Below are positions 6,841 to 13,945 of a stretch of DNA of 17,061 bases, one piece after another; positions within the stretch are counted from its first letter, which is position 1; the number at the start of each line of letters is the position of its first letter. This DNA comes from Phycisphaerae bacterium (GTDB lineage Bacteria > Planctomycetota > Phycisphaerae > UBA1845 > Fen-1342). The DNA is taken from positions 1-17,061 of the forward strand of contig JAGVEP010000303.1 in the NCBI GenBank assembly GCA_020058145.1, written 5' to 3'. The notes beneath the pieces were generated by a model. The model had not been told where the DNA came from and ran no database searches. It was given only the letters and a program-made list of their open reading frames with translations. The position numbers and the translations under genes are program-made.

Positions 6841-9800
6841 GTGACGAAACGCAAGGACGCGCCCAACCAGATCGCTCTCTTTTCGAATGCCGTACCGATC
6901 GGCTCCGCCACGGCTCGGCTGCGCCGCGCGCTCTTCATCCCCGCGTACCTCATTCAGGAGTCCAAGAAACGTGCGCATCTCTACGGCGAGGAGCTGACCC
7001 GGGCGCACGCGATCCTGCACCGCTGGCGCGATCTCGCGGCGAGCGGCGCACTGGCACACAAAGAGACGTCGCTCGATGCGGAGTTCTTGCGCGAGGTATT
7101 CACCGACGCGCTCGGCTACGCACCGGTGACGGCGGGCGCCGCCGCCGCCTACCAGCTTGAGCGCCAGTTCACCGTACCGGATGTTGGTACGGCCGACGGC
7201 GCCCTGGGCGCTTTCACCGTCGGCCAGCCCGCGCTGCCCGTGGTGCTCATCGAGATCAAGTCCGCGAACACCAATCTCGATACCGACCGATCGAGCGGCC
7301 GTACCGCGGTGCGGCAGCTCTGGGATTACATGAACGCTATTCCGGAGTGTCCCTGGGGCATCCTCAGCAACCTCATCAGCTTTCGCCTCTATCACCGTGA
7401 CCATGGCTCGCGGGCCTTCGAGCTGTTCACGCTGGACGAGTTGAAAGACCACGGGCGCTTCCGCGAGTTCTATCACCTGTTCGGCCCCGGCGGCCTGCTC
7501 CCGACGCGGTCCGACCCCACCCCGCGGGCCGCAGCACTGTTGGTCCGCACCGGCGAACGGCAGCGCGAGGTCGGCGATGAGCTGTACGCGGCCTACAGCA
7601 CCCACCGGCTCGAGCTGATCCGTCATTTGCACGACAAGCTCGGCAAACCGCTGGATTCCGCGATCGCTATTGCCCAGAAGCTGCTCGACCGCATCATCTT
7701 CGTCGCATTTTGCGAAGACCGCGGCCTGCTGCCACACAAGATCATCGCGCGGATGTGGCACGAGGTGCCACCCGTAGCGCGCGTCACCAACCCGCGCTGG
7801 CAGAACTTCCTGGACCTCTTCCACGCCGTGGACAAAGGCCACCGCGAGTTCAACCTCGAACAGGGGTACAACGGCGGCCTGTTCGCGCACGCCGACGAGG
7901 TGGACAATCTCCAACTCGAGGATGGCTGGACCGACTTTTTCCGCAGCGTCGGCAACTACGACTTTCGCGACGAGGTTAATGTCGAGGTTCTCGGTCACCT
8001 CTTCGAGAAGTCCATCACCGAACTCGAGAAAATCCGCGCCGGCGGCCTGTTCGGCGAGCTGTCCGCCGAGGCGCCTGGGCCCGCGATGCCCAAATCGGCG
8101 CAGCGCAAACGCTTCGGCATCTACTACACCCCGCCGGCGTTTACCGACTTCCTCGTCCACCAGACGGTGGGCGAACTGCTGCGCGAGCGCTTCGCCGCGC
8201 TCGCGCAACGCCACGGCGTGCTTTCGTCCGAGCCGCGCCCACAATCCGAGCCGCGCCCGTTAGGAAGCGGTCCCGCGAATGCACCCTTGGCCTACCATCG
8301 CGACTGTCTGACGACGCTGCGCAACCTCAAAATCTGCGACCCCGCCTGCGGCAGCGGGGCGTTTCTGATCCGTGCGTATGACTACCTCGAAGAGCAATAT
8401 GCCGACGTGATCGACAACTTGATCGCGTGCGGCGACCGCGCCGCCCAAGAGCTCACCGATCAAATTCCGGACCTCATCCTCACCGGGAACTTATTTGGCG
8501 TGGACCTGTCACCCGAAGCCGTCGAGATCACGCAACTCGCGCTCTGGATTCGCTCCGCCCGGCGGGAACACACGTTGGCCAACCTGTCCGCCAACATCGT
8601 CTGTGGAAATAGCCTCGTCGATGACCCGGCGGTCCACCCCGCAGCGCTCAAATGGGCGGAGAAATTCCCGGCCGTGTTCGGCCGCAACGCCGCCGGCTTC
8701 GACTGCGTCATCGGCAACCCGCCTTGGGAAAGGCTGAAGTTGCAGGAGCGCGAGTTCTTCTCGCTGTCGGCCCCGGACATTGCGGCGGCGGTGAACGCGG
8801 CCGACCGGCGCCGGCTGATCGGCGAGTTGGAGCAGAAGAACCCCGAGTTGAACGCCCGCTATGTCGCGGCGCAGGAGAGCGCGGACCGCACGCTGGGTTA
8901 CGCTCGCACGTCCGGACGTTATCCGCTCACCGGCAAGGGCGACATTAACACTTACGTGCTGTTCGCCGAACTGGCCCACAGCATCGTCGCCGCCGATGGC
9001 CGCGTCGGCCTGCTCGTCCCCTCCGGCATTGCCAGCGACGATACGACCAAGGAGTATTTCAGTACGCTGATGGGCGACAAGTCGCTCGTCTGCCTGTACG
9101 ACTTCGAGAACCGCAAGAAGCTCTTTGCCGACGTGGACAGCCGGTTCAAGTTCTCCGCCCTCGTCTTCGGCGGCGCCCATGTCCGCGTCCCGGCGGCTGA
9201 TTTCGTCTTCTTCGCCCACGACATGGACGACCTGAAGCCCCGGAGCCGGCATATCGCGCTCAGCGCCGCGGACATGGCCCTGGTCAACCCCAATACGCAC
9301 ACATGTCCGGTCTTCCGCTCCCGCCGCGACGCCGAGTTGACAAAGGCAATTTACCGGCGTGTCCCCATCCTGATCGACCACAACCGGCAGGCCGGCGGCA
9401 ATCCGTGGGGCATCCGTTTTGTGCGAATGTTCGAGCAGGACAACGATGCCGAGCTATTCCACTCGGCCCAGAAGCTCGGCGAACTGGGCTACAAGCTCGA
9501 TGGGAACCGATGGACGCGACGTACCTCGCGCTTCTTACCCCTCTACGAAGGGAAGATGTTTCAGGCCTTTGACCATCGCGCGGCTGGCGTGCTCGTCGAG
9601 CTTGGAAACTGGGTGCGCAAAGCGCAAACGGCTGATACCACGGTGGTGCAGCACCAGAACCCCGAGTTCGTGGTCCAGCCGCGGTGGTGGATTGACGCCC
9701 GGATCGTCGAGGAACGCATCCGCACGTTTGATCGCCCGGCCTTCCTGGGTTTCAAACGCGTGACCAGCCCCACGAACGAGCGAACGTTTATCGCTGCGTT

Positions 9801-10326
9801 TCTCCCGCGCGTTGCGGTAGTGCACACAGCCCCACTTATTGTCGTGGGTGATGACATGCGGCCACGACAAGCCTGCTGCTTCCTGGCCAACCTAAACAGC
9901 TTCGCGCTGGATTACGTAACGCGCCAGAAGATAGGCAACGTTGAACTGAGCTTCTTTATCATCGAGCAACTGGCGATTCTGCACCCCGACGCCTACGCCG
10001 AGCGATGTCCCTGGAAGCCGGCGCAGACGCTCGAACGCTGGATTTCCGACCGTGTTTTGAAGTTGACCTGCACGGCCAATGACCTGCTACCGCTGGCCGA
10101 GGCTGCCGGGTTCAAGGACGGCGTACATAAGTGGAAGCCCGACGAACGCGCCCAGCTTAAGGCCGAGCTCGATGCCGCGTATTTTCGCCTCTATGGCATC
10201 AGCCGCGACGACGCCGAGTACATCCTGTCCACTTTTGGCGGAACCCAGCGCCGCGATACCGCGGAGACCGGCGGGTACCGCACGGCGGAGTCGATTCTCG
10301 CGGCGTACGACGAGCTGGGTCTGTAG
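6841..10326 (+). CDS. Eco57I-like type IIG restriction-modification enzyme (fused nuclease and N6-adenine methyltransferase)
   Basis: A single 1161-aa polypeptide with restriction and modification parts. The N-terminal part carries a PD-(D/E)xK-like site: PD near 116 and EIK at E138-K140 in VVLIEIK. A helical region follows. Methyltransferase motifs are in order: motif X YYTPP (428), motif I DPACGSGAF (500), motif II GVDLSPEAVEITQLALWI, GNSL, catalytic motif IV NPPW (626-629), then GRVGLLVPSG. The C-terminal third (WGIRFVRMF, FLPLYEGKMFQAFDHR) looks like the target-recognition region. NPPW predicts N6-methyladenine. There is no separate S, R or helicase gene beside it, which fits a stand-alone type IIG enzyme; a PglX/BREX-type enzyme is less likely without the other BREX genes. 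GTG 6841 is preferred to TTG 6784 because of GGGAG at 6827-6831. Its stop codon is supplied by an inverted repeat, and a repeat-derived stretch (about 463-479) lies between motifs X and I. Confidence 0.88.
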   Translation: MTKRKDAPNQIALFSNAVPIGSATARLRRALFIPAYLIQESKKRAHLYGEELTRAHAILHRWRDLAASGALAHKETSLDAEFLREVFTDALGYAPVTAGAAAAYQLERQFTVPDVGTADGALGAFTVGQPALPVVLIEIKSANTNLDTDRSSGRTAVRQLWDYMNAIPECPWGILSNLISFRLYHRDHGSRAFELFTLDELKDHGRFREFYHLFGPGGLLPTRSDPTPRAAALLVRTGERQREVGDELYAAYSTHRLELIRHLHDKLGKPLDSAIAIAQKLLDRIIFVAFCEDRGLLPHKIIARMWHEVPPVARVTNPRWQNFLDLFHAVDKGHREFNLEQGYNGGLFAHADEVDNLQLEDGWTDFFRSVGNYDFRDEVNVEVLGHLFEKSITELEKIRAGGLFGELSAEAPGPAMPKSAQRKRFGIYYTPPAFTDFLVHQTVGELLRERFAALAQRHGVLSSEPRPQSEPRPLGSGPANAPLAYHRDCLTTLRNLKICDPACGSGAFLIRAYDYLEEQYADVIDNLIACGDRAAQELTDQIPDLILTGNLFGVDLSPEAVEITQLALWIRSARREHTLANLSANIVCGNSLVDDPAVHPAALKWAEKFPAVFGRNAAGFDCVIGNPPWERLKLQEREFFSLSAPDIAAAVNAADRRRLIGELEQKNPELNARYVAAQESADRTLGYARTSGRYPLTGKGDINTYVLFAELAHSIVAADGRVGLLVPSGIASDDTTKEYFSTLMGDKSLVCLYDFENRKKLFADVDSRFKFSALVFGGAHVRVPAADFVFFAHDMDDLKPRSRHIALSAADMALVNPNTHTCPVFRSRRDAELTKAIYRRVPILIDHNRQAGGNPWGIRFVRMFEQDNDAELFHSAQKLGELGYKLDGNRWTRRTSRFLPLYEGKMFQAFDHRAAGVLVELGNWVRKAQTADTTVVQHQNPEFVVQPRWWIDARIVEERIRTFDRPAFLGFKRVTSPTNERTFIAAFLPRVAVVHTAPLIVVGDDMRPRQACCFLANLNSFALDYVTRQKIGNVELSFFIIEQLAILHPDAYAERCPWKPAQTLERWISDRVLKLTCTANDLLPLAEAAGFKDGVHKWKPDERAQLKAELDAAYFRLYGISRDDAEYILSTFGGTQRRDTAETGGYRTAESILAAYDELGL
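8227..8276 (+). repeat. Repeat-derived in-frame insertion with 18-bp period inside the restriction-modification gene
   Basis: TCCGAGCCGCGCCC occurs at 8227-8240 and again at 8245-8258, a period of 18 bp that keeps frame and encodes SEPRPQ then SEPRPL, followed by GSGPA. The sequence through 8276 resembles a dispersed planctomycete repeat that encodes SEPRPLGSG when read in this frame; that comparison is from memory. It falls in the low-conservation linker between motif X and motif I of the methyltransferase, where added residues would be tolerated. Confidence 0.55.
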
Positions 10327-10378
10327 GGTGGGCACTGCCCACCAATGTCAAACAGATGGTGGGCAGTGCCCACCCTAC
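10323..10378. repeat. Perfect 22-bp inverted repeat (copy 1), likely bidirectional terminator
   Basis: The left arm (10323-10344) and right arm (10357-10378) are exact reverse complements over 22 bp around a 12-nt loop. Each arm has its own small palindrome (TGGGCA-N-TGCCCA on the left), so nested hairpins are possible. The restriction gene's TAG (10324-10326) lies inside the left arm. The element fills the space between convergent genes and could stop transcription from both sides; there is no T-run, so it would not be a classical intrinsic terminator. A close copy lies at 14433-14492 inside malQ, showing that this is a dispersed family. Confidence 0.85.
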
Positions 10379-10422
10379 GGGGATTCGCCCTTCCGAGCCA
10401 GCGCATCACATTCGAAACTGCG

Positions 10423-11106
10423 TTACAGCACCAGCTTATAACCCACCGCATGCGCCGTGAGGATGTGCCGCGGCTTTTGCGGGTCGGGTTCGAGCTTTCG
10501 CCGCAGGCTGACGATGTGGTTGTCCACGGTGCGGTCCGCCGGGCCGACGCCGACGCCCCAGATGCGGAGCAGCATGTCCGTCCGCGCCACGGCCTGCCCA
10601 AGATGCTCGTGCAACATGCGCAGAATTTCCGATTCGTAATAGCCCAGCGGCAGCTCGCCCTGCGGCGTGATGACAACCTGCCGAACCAGGTCCACCTGCC
10701 GGTCGTCCACCATGAACTGCGTGCGGGCGGCCTTGGCCGACTGCGTGGACCGCCGCAAGGCCGCGTGCACGCGGGCCAGCAGCTCGCGCAGGCTGAACGG
10801 CTTGGTCACGTAGTCGTCCGCGCCGAGTTCCGGGCCGCGGACCTTGTCGATTTCCTGGCCCCGCGCGCTGAGGATCACGATCGGCATCGTGTGACCCGCG
10901 GCACGGAGGCGTCGGCAAATCTCAAACCCGTCGATGTCCGGCAGCATGATGTCGAGCAGCACCAGGTCGGTCGGTTCCGCCGCCACCAGCCGCAGGCCCT
11001 CCTCGCCGGTCGCGCCATGGGCCACGGTGTGCTGCTCGAATTCGAGATTGTCACGGAGCCCGAGGGCGAGGTCGGGCTCGTCTTCGATGATCACGATTCT
11101 GGCCAT
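10423..11106 (-). CDS. OmpR/PhoB-family response regulator
   Basis: A 227-aa two-domain regulator. The receiver domain (1-120) has the acidic pair E8-D9, phosphoacceptor D52 in LVLLDIMLPD, switch residue S80 and K102 in TKPFS, so phosphorylation by a histidine kinase is expected. The C-terminal winged-helix DNA-binding domain (about 131-227) ends with RTVDNHIVSLRRKLEPD and AVGYKLVL, typical of OmpR/PhoB proteins. The ATG at 11104-11106 is chosen because MARIVIIEDE is the natural receiver start; a longer upstream frame only adds low-complexity residues from the lptG end. It follows the Lpt permease stop by 1 nt, so it is translationally coupled to the LPS-export genes. No histidine kinase is seen in the window. 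Its target genes are unknown. Confidence 0.93.
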   Translation of the reverse strand: MARIVIIEDEPDLALGLRDNLEFEQHTVAHGATGEEGLRLVAAEPTDLVLLDIMLPDIDGFEICRRLRAAGHTMPIVILSARGQEIDKVRGPELGADDYVTKPFSLRELLARVHAALRRSTQSAKAARTQFMVDDRQVDLVRQVVITPQGELPLGYYESEILRMLHEHLGQAVARTDMLLRIWGVGVGPADRTVDNHIVSLRRKLEPDPQKPRHILTAHAVGYKLVL

Positions 11107-11107
11107 G

Positions 11108-12202
11108 TCAGGTCTTCGCGTTGGCAAAATGGAGCACGGCCACCGGGCCGAACACCAGCACCGGCAGGGCCACAGCCAGCCGCGCAACGTAGATGTCGCT
11201 CGACACGCTGTGACACAGAAACACGCAAATGAAGCACACCCCGGTGAGCAGCAGCGCCTTGCCGCCCGCGACCAGCGGGTTCTCCGGCTCGCGCGTCAGG
11301 AAGAAAGGCACCGCCAGCAGGATCAGAATCCACATCATCAGCGGCTGCGTGAAGCGGACGTCGCGGGCCTTCGCGACCGCGGGGAGGTTGGGCAGGTTGC
11401 TGGTCTGGAGCAACGCGTTCATCTGTCGAATGCTCATGAGGTCGGCCCATTGCGCGGACTGACGCAACAGAATCTGCTCCGGCGACAACGTGAACGGGTA
11501 TTCCGCCAGCGCTTCCCACTGGATGGGCCGGCCCAGTTCCGCGCTCCCAAACGCAGGCCCCATAACCTCGCGGGCGCCGCGGTCGAGCAGCCAGGTCTTG
11601 CGGTCCGGATCGTACCGGGCGGCGTCGGCGCGGATCAGGTTTTTCGGCGCGCCGTTGTCGTCCGGCTCGACGATGTACACCCCTCTAAGCGTACCTTTGC
11701 GGGTCTGTAGTTCTTGCGCCACGAGAATCGCGTGCCGGTCGTCCCGCACACACTGCACGTCCACGCTGCGAATGTCAGACAAATCGTCGTGCTGCCGCGC
11801 GATCTTGTGGGCGCAGCCCGGCACAATGAACTCGCTGTTCACCAACCACGCCGCCACCAGCACGACCGAGCACCCCAGAATTGGCACCGCCAGCCGCTGC
11901 AGCGGCACGCCCGCGGCCACCAGCGGCGTTAGCTCGTTGTTCTTGAGCAGCAGGGCGCAGGTGAAGCCGGCGGCGAACGCCATCATCACGCCGCCGAGTT
12001 GCCGGTAGTAGAGCGGCAGATTGAAGGCGTAGTAGTCGACCATGTTCAGCAGCACGTCGCGGGTGGACAGCGCGCGGTCCTTGGTGAACTCGTCGAGATT
12101 CACCAGCACGTCGCTGAAGACATACAACCCAAAGCCGACCAGCAGCAGGAGCACGTAGCTGCCGAGGAACGTCCGCGTGATGTAGCGGTCGATGGTCTTC
12201 AT
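11108..12202 (-). CDS. lptG: LptF/LptG-family lipopolysaccharide export permease (second of pair, LptG-like)
   Basis: A 364-aa YjgP/YjgQ (COG0795) inner-membrane permease that, with a partner and the LptB ATPase, extracts lipopolysaccharide from the inner membrane for transport to the outer membrane. It shows the family plan: three N-terminal helices (about 11-30, 60-85, 104-125) with NNELTPLVAAGVPLQRL after helix 2, a beta-rich periplasmic domain (about 130-280), and three C-terminal helices (PLMMWILILLAVPFFL, GKALLLTGVCFICVFL, ALPVLVFGPVAVLHF). Length is normal for the family. It begins inside the end of the upstream paralogue with a 4-nt ATGA overlap. F versus G is assigned by order only. 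No lptB, lptA or lptC lies next to it here. Confidence 0.88.
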   Translation of the reverse strand: MKTIDRYITRTFLGSYVLLLLVGFGLYVFSDVLVNLDEFTKDRALSTRDVLLNMVDYYAFNLPLYYRQLGGVMMAFAAGFTCALLLKNNELTPLVAAGVPLQRLAVPILGCSVVLVAAWLVNSEFIVPGCAHKIARQHDDLSDIRSVDVQCVRDDRHAILVAQELQTRKGTLRGVYIVEPDDNGAPKNLIRADAARYDPDRKTWLLDRGAREVMGPAFGSAELGRPIQWEALAEYPFTLSPEQILLRQSAQWADLMSIRQMNALLQTSNLPNLPAVAKARDVRFTQPLMMWILILLAVPFFLTREPENPLVAGGKALLLTGVCFICVFLCHSVSSDIYVARLAVALPVLVFGPVAVLHFANAKT

Positions 12203-13863
12203 CGCCGCACCCCCAGCCGCAGCACCACGCCGTCTGTCAGCAGCACGAGCACCAGCCCGCCCCAGGTGACCAGCGGCCCGAGGCCAAAAGCGTGTTCGTC
12301 CTCGGTAAGTTGGCGTGCCAGCACCAGGACGATGAGCACGCTGAAAAACGGGGCGAGCGCGAGCGCAAAGGCCGCCAGGGCCCGCGCACCGCGGAACAGG
12401 ACGCCGAGCGCGGCCCCCATCAAAAGCGTGACCAGCACGCTCGCCGTGTAGCCCAGCCGGAAGTTGATCGTCGCGACGAGCTGCCGGTCGAGCCGGGCGG
12501 CGGATTTTTGGAGACTGACGCGGCGGTCGCCAAGCTGTGGATGCGTGTCGATGGGGGTGTTAGGGTCCAGGACCATCGCGGGCGTGACGTCCGCCACGTC
12601 GCGCAGCACCTCAGCGGGCATCGTGATGCGGTCCAGAGTCAGTTTATCCTTGTGTCGCGGCTCGCCGTAACCCTTGCCGAGCGGCCGAAACTCGAGCACG
12701 TCCTGGCCCGGGGTCTGCGCGAGCCGCATTTCGACCAGCGGTCTTCCAGTCGGCGCGGGCAGCGGCACCAGGTCGAGGCGCTCGGCTTCGTAACGCGTCG
12801 GGGCGGGCTGTTTCGGCGACTGTACCTCGACGCGGGCCTTCGTCAGCGTCAAGCCGTTGCGGCCCGGCTCAAAGCTCGCCGCCGTCACGCGGAATTCCTG
12901 GTCGTATTCGTCGCGCAGCCGCAGGGTTTTCCCGTCCCGCAGATGATCCGCCGCGTAAGTGCCGAAACACTGCCGCGTAAGATCTCCCAGAAAGCCCTGC
13001 AAGTCGTTCTTCAGCCGCGGGCAGTCCCACGGCACGCGCCGCCAATAGAAGAGCGACCGCAAATCGGCGGTCGTCAGCCGGAACGGAGTTGGCAGCGGCA
13101 CCGCCATGGGGCCGATCTGTTGCTGCTCGATCTCGGACGCCCGCTTGCCGACCTCGAAGTCCTGCCCGTGCCGCACGTGTACGGTCACTTCGAGCGGTGC
13201 GACGCGGGTGTCGAAGGCGCACAGCACGTGTTCGGCGACCGCGAAACGGACCAGGTCGCCCGCCTTGCCCACGTGCAGGAAGGTCGCATTCGTGATCAGC
13301 AGGTAGTGCAGACCCGCCGCGACCTCGAACTGTTTCTCACGCAGCGCCGCCTCGCTGACGCCTTGAACGCGCTCGGCCGTGATCGTATAGCGATCCTCGT
13401 CGCTGCGGCCGCGGTGAATGAACCCCTTGTATTGGAGCTGCTGGGCCACGAGGTCGCGTAGGTTGTTCCGTGCGAAGTTGTCGAGCCGCTGCATGAAACC
13501 CGGAATCACGAAGCTGCCGAGCAGCAGCGAAAACGCAGCTACAAAAACCGATAGCAGCATGGCCGAGAGAAACAGCCGGTGGATGTTGATGCCGGCAGCG
13601 CGGCAGGCGGTCAGCTCGTTGTCCGCGGCCAGCCGTCCGTACACCATCGTAGCCGCGAACAGGGCCGCCATCGGCATGGTCAGCGTGATGACGATGGGAA
13701 TGAGCAGCGGCAGGAACCCGAAGACGTCCGCCGCGGACACGCCCTCGTAGCGCACGACGTTGTACAGCCCGCCACCCATCGTGAAGAGCACGGACAGGGT
13801 GGCCAAGGCGAGCCCGAACGTCTTGAGCAGCTCGCGCAGGACATAGCTGTGCAGCGTGACCAT
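12199..13863 (-). CDS. lptF: LptF/LptG-family permease with enlarged periplasmic domain (first of pair, LptF-like)
   Basis: A 554-aa COG0795 permease, first gene of the lpt-regulator operon. Helices lie near 13-33, 48-73 and 98-120, with the family stretch NELTACRAAGI (82-92) after helix 2. Three more helices occupy about the last 90 residues (ASVLVTLLMGAALGVLF, ALALAPFFSVLIVLVLA, VTWGGLVLVLL). The region between is about 330 residues, roughly twice the usual beta-jellyroll domain, suggesting an inserted subdomain. The ATG at 13861-13863 has AGGGA directly abutting it, too close for a normal SD; TTG at 13870-13872 is an alternative start adding three residues. A weak TTGCGG-17-TAGATT pair upstream (13871-13899) would give a nearly leaderless message. 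It diverges from malQ across 82 bp. Confidence 0.87.
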   Translation of the reverse strand: MVTLHSYVLRELLKTFGLALATLSVLFTMGGGLYNVVRYEGVSAADVFGFLPLLIPIVITLTMPMAALFAATMVYGRLAADNELTACRAAGINIHRLFLSAMLLSVFVAAFSLLLGSFVIPGFMQRLDNFARNNLRDLVAQQLQYKGFIHRGRSDEDRYTITAERVQGVSEAALREKQFEVAAGLHYLLITNATFLHVGKAGDLVRFAVAEHVLCAFDTRVAPLEVTVHVRHGQDFEVGKRASEIEQQQIGPMAVPLPTPFRLTTADLRSLFYWRRVPWDCPRLKNDLQGFLGDLTRQCFGTYAADHLRDGKTLRLRDEYDQEFRVTAASFEPGRNGLTLTKARVEVQSPKQPAPTRYEAERLDLVPLPAPTGRPLVEMRLAQTPGQDVLEFRPLGKGYGEPRHKDKLTLDRITMPAEVLRDVADVTPAMVLDPNTPIDTHPQLGDRRVSLQKSAARLDRQLVATINFRLGYTASVLVTLLMGAALGVLFRGARALAAFALALAPFFSVLIVLVLARQLTEDEHAFGLGPLVTWGGLVLVLLTDGVVLRLGVRR

Positions 13864-13945
13864 TCCCTGCAATCTACGTCCGCGCGCACCAAACCGCAAC
13901 GTCGGCGCTCGCAGCTCTCCGACACGCCGAATATCATGGTGCGTG

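Noticed and set aside
6451..8244. 597-codon open frame on the minus strand
   Set aside because: It is antisense to the RNase H-like and restriction-modification genes, spans their junction, and reads as Arg/Ala-rich sequence with no motif.
8509..9381. 290-codon minus-strand frame
   Set aside because: Antisense to the methyltransferase motifs, with no domain of its own.
6841..10326. BREX or DISARM locus
   Set aside because: The large methyltransferase resembles enzymes of those systems in parts, but none of the other BREX or DISARM genes is present on either side.
12292..13461. 389-codon plus-strand frame
   Set aside because: Antisense to the LptF-like gene, which has clear helices and family motifs.
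13871..13899. TTGCGG-17-TAGATT promoter for the lpt operon
   Set aside because: Only 3 and 4 of 6 consensus matches, and transcription would start at the start codon; too weak to list as a feature.
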